The notes under the pieces are model-generated. The model had not been told where the DNA came from and ran no database searches. It saw nothing but the letters and a program-made list of their open reading frames with translations. Positions 53,275-61,794 of a stretch of 64,000 nucleotides of DNA are shown here, one piece after another. Positions within the stretch are counted from its first letter, which is position 1; each line of letters opens with the position of its first letter. The stretch spans positions 62,001 to 126,000 of the forward strand of contig JAHBWE010000023.1 in NCBI GenBank assembly GCA_019637155.1, written 5' to 3'. The position numbers and the translations under genes are program-made. This stretch comes from Labilithrix sp. GTDB lineage: Bacteria > Myxococcota_A > Polyangia > Polyangiales > Polyangiaceae.

Positions 53275-54057
53275 ATGAAGCTCGACGCGTTGTTGAAGGT
53301 CCTCGATGAGCTCGCGCCGCTGCGGTACGCGGAGGGCTGGGACAACGTCGGGCTCCTCGTCGGCGATCCCGACGCCGACGTGACGCGCGTGCTCGTCACG
53401 GTGGACTACTCGAAGGAGGTCGCGGAGGAGGCGCGCGCGAAGGGGGTACAGCTCGTCGTCGCGTACCACCCGCCGATGTTCGCAGCGGTGAAGCGCGCGC
53501 CGCACGCCGCGCTCTGGGTCGACGCGGTCCGCCGCGGCATCGCGCTCTACAGCATGCACACCGCCCTCGACGTCGCCGCGCAGGGGACGAACGAATTCCT
53601 CGCCCGCGTCGCCGGCGTCGACCTCGCGTCGATGAAGCCGCTCCGTCCCTTCGTCGGGAAGCCGGGGCGGCCCGAGCCGGAGGGGATCGGGCTCGGACGT
53701 GTCGGCGACGTCGCGCCGGCGCCGCTCGGCGATCTGGTCGCGCGCCTCAAGACCGCGCTGACGCTCGAGCGCGTGCTCGTCGCAGGATCGCTCGATCGCG
53801 TCGTGCGCCGCGTCGCGGTCGCGGCCGGCGCCGGCGGCGAGCTCCTCGGCGACGCGATCCGCGAGCGCGCGGACGTCTTCGTCACCGGCGAGCTCCGCCA
53901 CCACGACGCGATGCGCGGCTGCAGCGTCGTCGCGACGCTCCACTCGAACAGCGAGCGCGCGGCGGTGAAGGAGCTCGCCGGCCGCATCGCGGCCGCGCTC
54001 GCCGGCGTCGAGGTGACGTTCAGCGAGCGCGACGCGGACCCGTTCGCGTTCGTCTGA
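53275..54057 (+). CDS. NIF3-like dinuclear metal-centre protein
   Basis: The protein has 260 residues of the NIF3/YbgI/DUF34 family, which forms hexamers with a two-metal site. Metal-ligand motifs are WDNVGLLVG, VVAYHPPMFA, SMHTALD and, near the end, DVFVTGELRHHDAMRGCSV and TLHSNSER. GAGGT at 53265-53269 is a reasonable ribosome site for ATG 53275, so the upstream GTG (53269) is less likely. It follows the TPR gene by 7 bases and is probably co-transcribed. The biochemical role of the family is not settled; hydrolase or metal-handling functions have been proposed. Confidence 0.92.
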   Translation: MKLDALLKVLDELAPLRYAEGWDNVGLLVGDPDADVTRVLVTVDYSKEVAEEARAKGVQLVVAYHPPMFAAVKRAPHAALWVDAVRRGIALYSMHTALDVAAQGTNEFLARVAGVDLASMKPLRPFVGKPGRPEPEGIGLGRVGDVAPAPLGDLVARLKTALTLERVLVAGSLDRVVRRVAVAAGAGGELLGDAIRERADVFVTGELRHHDAMRGCSVVATLHSNSERAAVKELAGRIAAALAGVEVTFSERDADPFAFV

Positions 54058-54069
54058 GTCTCTCAGGTT

Positions 54070-54091
54070 CGAGAGGGGCCAGCCCCTCTCG
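54070..54091. terminator. 10-bp hairpin CGAGAGGGGC-CA-GCCCCTCTCG between convergent genes
   Basis: A perfect 10-bp stem with a two-base loop starts 13 bases after the NIF3 stop. More GC palindromes follow up to 54180 (CCCCG-CC-GGGG and GGGGCG/CGCCCC arms), so the 122-base gap between two convergent genes is almost entirely inverted-repeat sequence. It lacks a T run, so factor-independent termination is only possible, not certain. Confidence 0.6.
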
Positions 54092-54179
54092 AGCTCTCCC
54101 CGCCGGGGCCTCTCCGCGCGCGGGGCGCGCTGCGCCGCCCCGGGCCCCCGAGAGGGCGACCCGCAGCGTCTGCTCTGAC

Positions 54180-54956
54180 CTAGGGGCGCCGGCCGATCGC
54201 GTCGGTCCAGATCTCGAGGTCCTTCGGCGCGACGTTGCCATGCGGCGCGACGCGCGCGTCGGCGTAGCCGCGCTCGCGGAGGTCGACGAGGTACTGCTCG
54301 CGCGAGAGGAGCGTGCCGCGGCAGACCTCGACGTCCTCGGGGCGGTGCTCCGCCTTCGCGCGCTCGAGCAGCGCGTTCATCACGTGCCTCGGGACGCAGT
54401 GGCGCTTCTGCGGGTACACGAACGAGAAGAAGACGAGGTGCCCGAGGAGGACGCGCCAGTGCTCGCCGAAGTGGGAGAGGAGGCGGCTCCAGTCGAGGTC
54501 GGGGCCGCACGCCTCGAGGAGGTGATAGATGTCCGCGCCGTCGAAGCGCTCGCGCTCCATGACGAAGCACTTGCTCGCGATCATCTCCTCCGCCCCGGAG
54601 ACGAGGACGGGGACGCCCCACAGCGTGCACCCTGCAGCGTGCTCGAACCAGCGATCGTCGACCGCGCAGAGGCCGTTCGCCGACGCGTAGATGAAGTCGA
54701 CGAAGTGCGGGCCCGACCACGCCTTCGCGAGCCAGTGCGGGAAGCACTTCTCGACCTCGAAGCCCTCGTCGGCGAGGACCTCGAGCGCGCGGTCGACGTC
54801 GCGCGCGCGGAGGAAGATGTCGAGGTCCTTCGTGTCGCGTGCGATCCCCGCGAAGTGCTTGAGCGCGAGCGCGCCGCCGACGAGGAAGGGAACGCGGCGG
54901 CGGACCAAGGTCCGCAGCGTGTCCTCGTAGAACTGCCGCGCGACGGGGCGCACCAT
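54180..54956 (-). CDS. Nucleotidyltransferase-fold protein
   Basis: The protein has 258 residues. Near the start it carries the pol-beta nucleotidyltransferase signature VGGALALKHFAGIARDTKDLDIFL (about 27-50): GG, a basic residue and the DxD pair (Asp-Leu-Asp). Relatives are minimal nucleotidyltransferases used in tRNA or protein nucleotidylation or in toxin/antitoxin pairs. The rest is helical, with SGAEEMIASKCFVMERERFDGADIYHLL typical of this group. No HEPN or antitoxin partner gene is adjacent. The ATG at 54956 was chosen because upstream in-frame sequence has no conservation and overlaps the divergent promoter. Confidence 0.82.
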   Translation of the reverse strand: MVRPVARQFYEDTLRTLVRRRVPFLVGGALALKHFAGIARDTKDLDIFLRARDVDRALEVLADEGFEVEKCFPHWLAKAWSGPHFVDFIYASANGLCAVDDRWFEHAAGCTLWGVPVLVSGAEEMIASKCFVMERERFDGADIYHLLEACGPDLDWSRLLSHFGEHWRVLLGHLVFFSFVYPQKRHCVPRHVMNALLERAKAEHRPEDVEVCRGTLLSREQYLVDLRERGYADARVAPHGNVAPKDLEIWTDAIGRRP

Positions 54957-55071
54957 TCGACGAGTGCTGAGAGGCTCATGCGTACGGTGCGAGGGATGGG
55001 CGGCCATGCGATCGAGATCGCCTGCGAGCGGCGGGCCACCGGGCGGTACGTGCGTTGCTCTGCTCGCGCTC

Positions 55072-55842
55072 ATGACCGACTCCGCCGTCCCCGCGCCGCG
55101 CCCGCTCCGCATCGCCGCCGTCGGCGATCTCCACTGCACGAAGGAGTCGAGCGGGCTCTTCCGTCCGCTGTTTCAGCAGGTCGAGACGCATGCGGACGTG
55201 CTGCTCCTCTGCGGCGATCTCACCGACTACGGCACGGCGGAAGAGGCGCACGTGCTCGCGAGAGAGCTCGCGGTGGTGAAGCACCCGATCATCGCCGTGC
55301 TCGGCAATCACGACTTCGAGTCGGGCACGCCGGAGAAGGTGAGCGAGATCCTGCACGACGCCGGAGTCCGCGTGCTCGACGGCGACAGCGTCGTGGTCGG
55401 CGACGTCGGCTTCGCGGGGGTGAAGGGCTTCTGCGGCGGTTTTGGTCGAGGCACGTTGGGACCTTGGGGCGAGGCTGCGGTGAAGGCCTTCGTCAAAGAA
55501 GCGCTCGACGAGGCGCTCAAGCTCGAGTCTGCGCTCGCGCGTCTCCGCACGCCGCAGCGCGTCGCGCTCCTCCACTATTCTCCCGTCGCCGACACCGTCG
55601 CGGGCGAGCCGGAGCAGATCTACGCGTTCCTCGGCTGCAGCCGCCTCGAAGATCCGCTCGAACGCTACCCGGTGACGGCGTGTTTCCACGGCCACGCCCA
55701 CCGCGGCACCATGACCGGAAAGACGCGCGCGGGGATCCCCGTCTACAACGTCGCGCTGCCGCTGCTCCGCCGCGAGCTCGGGAACGATCTTCCGCTCCGC
55801 ATCGTCGAGCTCGACGTGGACGTGCTCGTCGCGGCGGAGTAG
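55072..55842 (+). CDS. Calcineurin-like metallophosphoesterase
   Basis: From the ATG at 55072 the protein has 256 residues. All five metallophosphoesterase blocks are visible: VGDLHCT, LLCGDLTDYG, AVLGNHDFESG, a His in LLHYSP and FHGHAHRG. The family hydrolyses phosphate mono- or diesters, such as nucleotides, with two metal ions in the cytosol. The in-frame sequence upstream of this ATG (from 54964) reads as Arg/Gly-rich non-conserved sequence and was left out. It is divergent from the nucleotidyltransferase gene, with 115 bases between starts. Confidence 0.9.
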   Translation: MTDSAVPAPRPLRIAAVGDLHCTKESSGLFRPLFQQVETHADVLLLCGDLTDYGTAEEAHVLARELAVVKHPIIAVLGNHDFESGTPEKVSEILHDAGVRVLDGDSVVVGDVGFAGVKGFCGGFGRGTLGPWGEAAVKAFVKEALDEALKLESALARLRTPQRVALLHYSPVADTVAGEPEQIYAFLGCSRLEDPLERYPVTACFHGHAHRGTMTGKTRAGIPVYNVALPLLRRELGNDLPLRIVELDVDVLVAAE

Positions 55843-55987
55843 TCGCCGCCGCATCCCGGTCCACGCGTCAGGCTCGACGCCCGTACCATGATGCCGTCGA
55901 GGGGCAGGATGCCACGGAGCGCGAGCGCGCGAGCAGCGCGCAAAGCGAGCCACGCGCGCGTCAGGATTGTGAGGCACGCGCCTCGCA

Positions 55988-56830
55988 ATGGCCGAGCGCG
56001 AGACAACCATGGCTGCCACCGCACAGATCCTTTCGCTTCCGTCCCGCGTCTCCGTCGATGACCTCACGTTCGATCGCGTCACGATGAAGGACGCCGTCCG
56101 CCGCATCGTGCGGATGGCGAGACGTCACGACAAGGCGCGCTACGTCTGCACCGGGAACCTCGATCACCTCGTCCTCGCCGAGCGCGATCCCGAGTTCCGC
56201 GCCGCGTACAAGAAGGCCGACCTCGTCGTCGCCGACGGCGCGCCCGTCGTCTGGCTCTCGAAGCTCGCCGCGCGCGCGGCGGCCGGCGTCCTCCCCGAGC
56301 GCGTCGCGGGGAGCGACCTCTTCTGGGAGCTCGCGAAGGTCTCCGGCGAGGCGAACCTCCGCCTCTTCTTCCTCGGCGGGGTCGAGGGCGCGGCGGCGAA
56401 GGCGGCGGAGGAGGTGCTCCGCCGCCACCCGCGCGCGCGCATCGCCGGCACGTATTGCCCGCCGCACGCGACGTTCGCGACGTCGGAGGAGCAGGCGCGC
56501 ATCAAGCGCATCGTGCGTCAGGCCGCGCCCGACGTCTTGCTCGTCGCGTTCGGCGCGCCGAAGCAGGAGAAATGGATCGCCGCGCACAAGGACGCGCTCG
56601 GCGTGCCGGTGTCGATCGGCGTCGGCGGCTCCTTCGAGATGGCGTCGGGCATGCTGAAGCGCGCGCCGCGCTGGATCCAGGACATCGGCCTCGAGTGGCT
56701 CTACCGCTTCACGCAGCAGCCGAAGCGCCTCTTCCAGCGCTACTTCGTGGACGATCTCCCGTACCTCGCCGGCGCCGCGACGCGCGCGCTCGTGCACCGG
56801 TTCAAAGGTCCGGCGCGTCTCGCGGGCTGA
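55988..56830 (+). CDS. WecG/TagA/CpsF-family glycosyltransferase
   Basis: From the ATG at 55988 the protein has 280 residues; a second ATG at 56009 is also possible. Family landmarks are YVCTGNLDHLVLAER, ADLVVADGAPVVWLS, LFFLGG, VAFGAPKQEKWIA and SIGVGGSFEMASGMLKRAP, ending in GLEWLYRFTQQPKRLFQRYF. These enzymes (GT26) add the second sugar, for example ManNAc or a related residue, to a lipid-linked precursor of a surface polysaccharide at the cytosolic face of the membrane. No other polysaccharide gene is next to it, so the polymer is unknown. It lies 12 bases upstream of the Ig-repeat gene. Confidence 0.93.
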   Translation: MAERETTMAATAQILSLPSRVSVDDLTFDRVTMKDAVRRIVRMARRHDKARYVCTGNLDHLVLAERDPEFRAAYKKADLVVADGAPVVWLSKLAARAAAGVLPERVAGSDLFWELAKVSGEANLRLFFLGGVEGAAAKAAEEVLRRHPRARIAGTYCPPHATFATSEEQARIKRIVRQAAPDVLLVAFGAPKQEKWIAAHKDALGVPVSIGVGGSFEMASGMLKRAPRWIQDIGLEWLYRFTQQPKRLFQRYFVDDLPYLAGAATRALVHRFKGPARLAG

Positions 56831-56842
56831 TACCATCGCCGC

Positions 56843-58924
56843 GTGCTCGGGGCCTCACGACCGCTCTCCCTCTTCTTCGTCGCGCTCGTCGCCACGACGA
56901 CGTCGTCGATCGCGGGGTCGAGCGCGAGCGCCTCGGCGGTGGGGGAGCCCGTCACCTTCACCGTCCTCGTGTCCGGCGAGGAGACGAGCGGCGCGGTCGC
57001 GCTGCACGAGGGGACGACCACGCTCGTCGATCCGTGCACGCCGCGCGCGCCGGGGACGTGGACGTGCACGACGAGCTTCACGACGCCCGGACCGCACGAG
57101 CTCACCGCGGTCCATGGGACGTCGACGTCCGCCGTCTTCACGCACACGGTCGAGGAGGAGGCGGCCGGCGGGTCGATCGCGTTCGTCGCGCCCGCCGCGC
57201 CGAGCGCGACCCTCGGCGAGGCGGTCACGTTCACGGTGCGCGTGAGCGGCGGAGATCCGCGGCCGAGCGGCACCGTCGCGTGGTCGCTCGTCTCGCAGCC
57301 CGCCGGCTCGCCGGAGGTGACGCTCCCCGCGCCGGCGCCCGCGCTCCCGGAGGCGGGGCCGAACGAGGTCTCGCTCACGGTCCCCCCCACCGAGCTCCGC
57401 GCCGGCGCGTACGTGCTCCGCGCGACGTACTCCGGCGACGCGAGCTACCCATCGACGCCGTCGGCCACGTTCACGAAGACGATCCTGAGGGCGCCGAGCA
57501 GCTTCGTCGTCACGCGCTCGCCGGCCGGCGCGCTCCACTACGGCGACGCCGTGACCTTCACCGCGACGTCCGGCGCGCACGCCTCCGGCGTCGTGCCCGC
57601 GGGCGGCACGGTCACGTTCACCGACGCGATCGACGGGGTCCTCGGCTCCGCCGCCGTCGACGCCGCCGGCGTCGCCGCCGTCACGCCGGCGCAGCGCCTC
57701 AGCGTCGGCGACGGGCACGTCGTGACCGCGACGTACGACGCGACGAACGATCCGAACCTCGGCCCCGGCGCCGCGGAGCTCGGGCCGTTCGCGGTCGCGC
57801 CCGCGGAGCTCGCGGTGACGCTGCTGCCCGCGAGCGTGAGCCCCTCGCGGCCCGGCCACGCGGTGACGTTCAGCGTCGCCGCGGTCCCGACCAAAGGCCA
57901 CGGCCAGCCGAACGGCGTCGCGACGATCGTCGACACCTTCGACGGAACGGCGACGACGCTCTGCGGCGGCGGCGGCGCGCCTGCGTGCACGCGCACCGTG
58001 ACCGGCGCCGACGACGGCGCGCTGTACTCCGTCACGACGAGCGCGCTCGCGCTCGGCACGCACGCGATCAGCGCGACGTACGACGTCGCGAACGATCCGC
58101 GCTTCGCGTTCGCCGGCGCCGTCGCCGAGAGCCCGCGCACGCACGCGGTCGATCCGACCGTGCCGTCGATCGTGATCACCTCGTCGGTGAACCCATCCGT
58201 CATCCGGCAGAGCGTCACGTTCCGCGCGATCGTGTCGGTCACGAGCGGGCCGCTCGCGACCGGCGACGTCACGTTCCAGGACGGCACCACCGTCCTCGGC
58301 GCCGCGCCGCTGACGCCGGAGTCCGCCGCGTCGTCGGCGAGCTTCAGCACGACCGCGCTCGGCGCAGGACAGCACGGCATCACCGCGCGCTTCGGCGGCG
58401 CGACCGCGACGATCGCTCATCTCGTCGTGAAGGCCTCCACGAAGACGGACCTCGTCGCGGCGCCGGACCCCGCGCCGCTCGGCGAGCCCGTCGTCCTGAC
58501 CGCGCGCGTGACGTCGGGCCTCGCGGAGGCGATCGGCGGGACGGTGACGTTCAAGGACGGCGCCGTCATGATCGCGACCACGAACGTCGGCGCGGACGGC
58601 GTCGCGAGCTACGTCGCGCCGAGCCTCGCCGCCGGCGAGCACGCGCTCACGGCCGAGTACGGCGGCGACGCGGTCTTCGCGTCGAGCGCGGGCGCGCTCG
58701 CGCTCACCGTCGGAGCGACCGCGCCGCCGCCGCCGACCGTCACGCCGCCGGAGGAGCCGGTCGTCCCGAGCGACGCCGGTCCCGCGAGCGCGCCGTCGAC
58801 GTCGAGCGGTGGCTGCTCCGCGGCGCCGGGGCGCGCGGGCGCGGGTCCGTCGGCGCTCGCTGCCGCCGTCGCGATCGCCGTCGCCCGCCGCCGGCGAAGG
58901 CGCGGTGCTAACCTGCGCGCGTGA
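56843..58924 (+). CDS. Bacterial Ig-like repeat surface protein with MYXO-CTERM-like tail
   Basis: The protein has 693 residues from GTG 56843. A signal peptide ends near SSIAGSSASA. Six to seven bacterial Ig-like (Big_3/Big_5-type) repeats follow, each about 90 residues, recognisable by GEAVTFTVRVSGG, GGTVTFTDAIDG, TGDVTFQDGTTVLGAAPLT and HALTAEYGGDAVFAS. A Pro/Glu/Asp and Ser-rich spacer leads to GGCSAAPGRAGAGPSALAAAV and the basic RRRRRRG end: Cys, hydrophobic helix, Arg cluster, as in MYXO-CTERM proteins. It is probably an adhesin or structural surface protein. The stop overlaps the DNA-ligase start (GTGA), so two unrelated proteins are translationally coupled. Confidence 0.88.
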   Translation: MLGASRPLSLFFVALVATTTSSIAGSSASASAVGEPVTFTVLVSGEETSGAVALHEGTTTLVDPCTPRAPGTWTCTTSFTTPGPHELTAVHGTSTSAVFTHTVEEEAAGGSIAFVAPAAPSATLGEAVTFTVRVSGGDPRPSGTVAWSLVSQPAGSPEVTLPAPAPALPEAGPNEVSLTVPPTELRAGAYVLRATYSGDASYPSTPSATFTKTILRAPSSFVVTRSPAGALHYGDAVTFTATSGAHASGVVPAGGTVTFTDAIDGVLGSAAVDAAGVAAVTPAQRLSVGDGHVVTATYDATNDPNLGPGAAELGPFAVAPAELAVTLLPASVSPSRPGHAVTFSVAAVPTKGHGQPNGVATIVDTFDGTATTLCGGGGAPACTRTVTGADDGALYSVTTSALALGTHAISATYDVANDPRFAFAGAVAESPRTHAVDPTVPSIVITSSVNPSVIRQSVTFRAIVSVTSGPLATGDVTFQDGTTVLGAAPLTPESAASSASFSTTALGAGQHGITARFGGATATIAHLVVKASTKTDLVAAPDPAPLGEPVVLTARVTSGLAEAIGGTVTFKDGAVMIATTNVGADGVASYVAPSLAAGEHALTAEYGGDAVFASSAGALALTVGATAPPPPTVTPPEEPVVPSDAGPASAPSTSSGGCSAAPGRAGAGPSALAAAVAIAVARRRRRRGANLRA

Positions 58925-60006
58925 CGCTTCCTTTCAAGCCTCCGGTCCCGCCGATGCTGGCGAAGCTGGAGAACGAGATCCCGGAAGGGGACGAGTGGCT
59001 CTACGAGCCGAAGTGGGACGGGTTCCGCGCGATCGTCTTCAAGGACGGCGACACGGTCCAGACGCAGAGCCGTGACCTGAAGCCGCTCGATCGCTATTTC
59101 CCCGAGCTGGCGAAGCCGTTCGCGGAGCAGCTGCCGGAGCGCTGCGTGCTCGACGGCGAGATCGTCATCGCGACGGACGACCACCTCGACTTCGACGCGC
59201 TCCTCCTCCGCATCCACCCCGCCGCGTCGCGCGTCGCGATGCTCGCGGAAGAGAAGCCGGCGTCGTTCGTCGCGTGGGACCTCCTCGCGCTCGGCGACGA
59301 GGACCTCCGTGCGCTCCCGCAGCTCGAGCGCCGCGAGCGCCTCGAGGAGGTGCTCGCGCACGTGAAGGCGCCGCTCCACGTGACGCCCGCGACGCGCGAC
59401 AAGGCGATCGCGCAGGACTGGTTCTCGCGCTTCGAAGGCGCGGGCCTCGACGGCGTGATGGCGAAGCCGGTCGGCGCGCCGTACCAGCCGAACAAGCGCG
59501 CGATGGTGAAGGTGAAGCACGCGCGCACCGCCGACTGCGTCGTCGCAGGCTTCCGCTGGTACAAGGAAGGGAAGGGCACACTCGTCGGCTCGCTCCTCCT
59601 CGGCCTCTACGACGGCGAGGGCGTGCTCCATCACGTCGGCATCTGCGGCTCCTTCACCCGCGCCCGCCGCGCCGAGCTCGCGCAGGAGCTCGCGCCGCTC
59701 CGCGAGGGCGCGCGCGAGGGCCACCCGTGGCAGAAGTGGGCCGAGTGGCAGGACTCCCACCACGAGGGCGGGCAGCGCCGCCCGGGCGCGACGAGCCGCT
59801 GGAACCGCGGCAAAGACCTCTCCTGGGAGCCGCTCCGCATCGAGCGCGTCGCGGAGGTGGGCTACGATCACTTGCAAGGTACACGCTTCCGCCACGCGAC
59901 CCACTTCAAGCGCTGGCGCCCCGACAAGCCGACCGCCGAGTGCCGCTACGACCAGCTCGACGCGACGCCGGCGATCGAGATCCGGAAGATCTTCGGCCGC
60001 GACTGA
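58921..60006 (+). CDS. ligC: ATP-dependent DNA ligase, LigC type
   Basis: The protein has 361 residues from a GTG that overlaps the previous stop. The adenylation domain contains the nucleophile Lys31 in YEPKWDGFRAIV, then RCVLDGEIVI, FVAWDLLAL, GLDGVMAKPVGAPYQPNKR and MVKVKHARTADCVVAGFRW. An OB-fold domain follows to the end. The lack of a nuclease or polymerase domain and the length match the LigC branch, which works with Ku/LigD-type end joining or in base-excision repair. Its 3' end faces the LigD-Pol operon 37 bases away. No Ku gene is in the window. Confidence 0.92.
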   Translation: MTLPFKPPVPPMLAKLENEIPEGDEWLYEPKWDGFRAIVFKDGDTVQTQSRDLKPLDRYFPELAKPFAEQLPERCVLDGEIVIATDDHLDFDALLLRIHPAASRVAMLAEEKPASFVAWDLLALGDEDLRALPQLERRERLEEVLAHVKAPLHVTPATRDKAIAQDWFSRFEGAGLDGVMAKPVGAPYQPNKRAMVKVKHARTADCVVAGFRWYKEGKGTLVGSLLLGLYDGEGVLHHVGICGSFTRARRAELAQELAPLREGAREGHPWQKWAEWQDSHHEGGQRRPGATSRWNRGKDLSWEPLRIERVAEVGYDHLQGTRFRHATHFKRWRPDKPTAECRYDQLDATPAIEIRKIFGRD

Positions 60007-60052
60007 CCCAGGCCGCGTCGCGCAGGAGGAGCGCCTCCTCGATTCAGTCGCG
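59998..60052. terminator. Inverted repeat containing both convergent stop codons
   Basis: CGCGACTGA (59998-60006) and TCAGTCGCG (60044-60052) are exact inverted copies. Each contains the last codons and stop of its gene, so both proteins end in Arg-Asp. A nested hairpin AGGAGG-AGCG-CCTCCT lies at 60024-60039. The structure could terminate both transcripts. Confidence 0.65.
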
Positions 60053-60511
60053 CGGGACCGCTCGGCGCGCGTGCTCCGCGAGGAGCGCGCCGGCGAGCTC
60101 GAAGAGCGCGATCGCCGCTGAATATGCGTCGGGCGGGGCCTTCGCTGCGAGCTCCGGCGCGCTCGCGACGAGCTTCGCCACCTGATCGCTTCGCATCTCG
60201 TTCGTCCAGAGGCTCTTCGTGCCGCTCGTCTGGCCGACCGTCCACGTGAGCCGCGCCTGGTGGTTCGTCGTGGAGCGGCTTCCGTTCGGGACCTCCGGCC
60301 GGAGCGCCGCTTCGACGACGCGCGCGACGATCGCGCGCGCCTCGGCCGACGAACGCGGGAGCTCGTGCCCGCCGGCGGAGATCGATGCCTCCTCGTTCGA
60401 CCAGCGCACGACGATGGTGCGCGCCGCGCCGCTGAAGCAGGCGCCGACCTCGACTTCGAGGCGGAGCTCGCCCGCGGGCGCGGTGGGGAGATCCTCTAGC
60501 CGTGCTGCCAT
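60044..60511 (-). CDS. Unknown protein encoded behind LigD-Pol
   Basis: The protein has 155 residues. The ATG at 60511 lies inside the end of the LigD-Pol gene (16-base overlap, different frame), so the start is coupled. It has a beta-rich first half (ELRLEVEVGACFSGAARTIVVRW, then ASISAGGHELPRS) and a helical second half (RSDQVAKLVASAPELAAKAPP and AAIALFELAGALLAEHARR). No known domain was recognised, and there is no signal peptide. By gene order it may be linked to DNA end joining, but nothing in the sequence proves that. Confidence 0.6.
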   Translation of the reverse strand: MAARLEDLPTAPAGELRLEVEVGACFSGAARTIVVRWSNEEASISAGGHELPRSSAEARAIVARVVEAALRPEVPNGSRSTTNHQARLTWTVGQTSGTKSLWTNEMRSDQVAKLVASAPELAAKAPPDAYSAAIALFELAGALLAEHARRAVPRD

Positions 60512-61794
60512 TCCTGGATCGGATCGTAGTCCGGATCGGGCGCTTCTTCCGCGGGGCGGAGCTCCTCGGGGACGTTCTTCAGGTTCACGCGGACGCGGTA
60601 CCACGCCGACGAGCGGCCGCGCATCGCGTCGACGAGGTACGCCTCGGGCGGGAGGTACTCGAGGATGGCGGCGTGCTTCGCCTTCCAGCGCTCGAGGCCC
60701 GCGAGGCCCTCCGGCTTGTGCTTCGCCTTCGCGATCGTGATGACGGGCAGCTTCGGACGCGGCGGCGGCTTCGCGCCCTTCGCGCCCTTCGCTCCTTTCG
60801 CGCGGGAGGGCGCGACGCGCGGCGCTTCGCCCGGCGCCTTGCCGAAGTGCGGCGGCCACGGCGCGTCGCCCTGGCCCTCGGTCTCGAAGCGCTCCGCGAG
60901 CTGCAAGAGCGGCTCGATCGAGTAGCTCCGCGCGTCGATCGCCGCGTGCGCGTCGCCGCGCTCGGCGAAGATCGCGGGCACCGTGCGGAGCGTGAACGAC
61001 GCGGGATCGGCCGTCTTCAGGTCCTCCCACGAGAGCGGCATCGACACGCGCGCGTCCTGCGTCGGCCGCACCGAGTACGCGTTCGAGGTCGTGCGATCGC
61101 GCGCGTTCTGGTTGTAGTCGATGAAGACGCCGTGCCGCTCCTCCTTCCACCACTTGCTCGTCGCGATCTTCGGCGCGCGCCGCTCGATCTCGCGCGCGAG
61201 GCCGATCGCGGCGCGGCGCACGACCTCGAACGGCCACCGCTGCTCGATGCGCACCCAGACGTGCACGCCGCGCGAGCCGCTCGTCTTCGGCCAGCCGACG
61301 AGGCCGACGTCGGCGAGGACCTCGCGCGCCACCATCGCCACGTCGATGATCTGGCTCCACGGCACCCCCGGCACCGGGTCGAGATCGACCCGCAGCTCGT
61401 CGGGGTGGTCCATGTCCTCCGCGCGGACGGGGTGCGCGTTGAGGTCGATGCAGCCGAGGTTGATGACCCACGCGAGCTGGGCGACGTCGCGGACGACGAG
61501 CTCGTCGGCGTGACGGCCGGACGGGAACGTGAACGTCGCGACTTCCGTCCAATCCGGACGTTTCGGGGGAGCCCGCTTCTGGAAGAACGGCTCCTGATCG
61601 ACGCCGTTCGGGAAGCGCTTCAGCAACATCGGGCGGCCGTAGACGCCGCGCACGGCGCCCTCCGCCACCGCGACGTAGTACTGCACGAGGTCGAGCTTCG
61701 TGATCCCGAGCTTCGGCCAGAAGAGCTTCGTCGGGTTCGTGATCGTGACCTCGCGCCCCGCGAGCTCGAGGACGGCGGGCTTCGGCGCCGCCAC
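60496..61794 (-). CDS. ligD: LigD-type polymerase/primase domain protein (stand-alone)
   Basis: The protein has 432 residues from GTG 61794, which overlaps the GH15 stop by one base (TAGTG). It is the LigD POL (archaeo-eukaryotic primase-like) domain without ligase or 3'-phosphoesterase domains: KLFWPKLGITKLDLVQYY near the start, catalytic acidic cluster in ELRVDLDPVPG and the SGSRGVHVWVRI loop, then LAREIERRAPKIATSKWWKE. A Lys/Gly/Ala-rich linker leads to a C-terminal segment with KHKPEGLAGLERWKAKHAA and a Trp/Tyr-rich end. It fills gaps and adds nucleotides during non-homologous end joining; ligation may be done by the convergent LigC. Confidence 0.92.
   Translation of the reverse strand: MAAPKPAVLELAGREVTITNPTKLFWPKLGITKLDLVQYYVAVAEGAVRGVYGRPMLLKRFPNGVDQEPFFQKRAPPKRPDWTEVATFTFPSGRHADELVVRDVAQLAWVINLGCIDLNAHPVRAEDMDHPDELRVDLDPVPGVPWSQIIDVAMVAREVLADVGLVGWPKTSGSRGVHVWVRIEQRWPFEVVRRAAIGLAREIERRAPKIATSKWWKEERHGVFIDYNQNARDRTTSNAYSVRPTQDARVSMPLSWEDLKTADPASFTLRTVPAIFAERGDAHAAIDARSYSIEPLLQLAERFETEGQGDAPWPPHFGKAPGEAPRVAPSRAKGAKGAKGAKPPPRPKLPVITIAKAKHKPEGLAGLERWKAKHAAILEYLPPEAYLVDAMRGRSSAWYRVRVNLKNVPEELRPAEEAPDPDYDPIQEWQHG

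Noticed and set aside
54964-55071. N-terminal extension of the metallophosphoesterase
   Set aside because: The residues are non-conserved and Gly/Arg-rich; the ATG at 55072 lies just before the first core strand.
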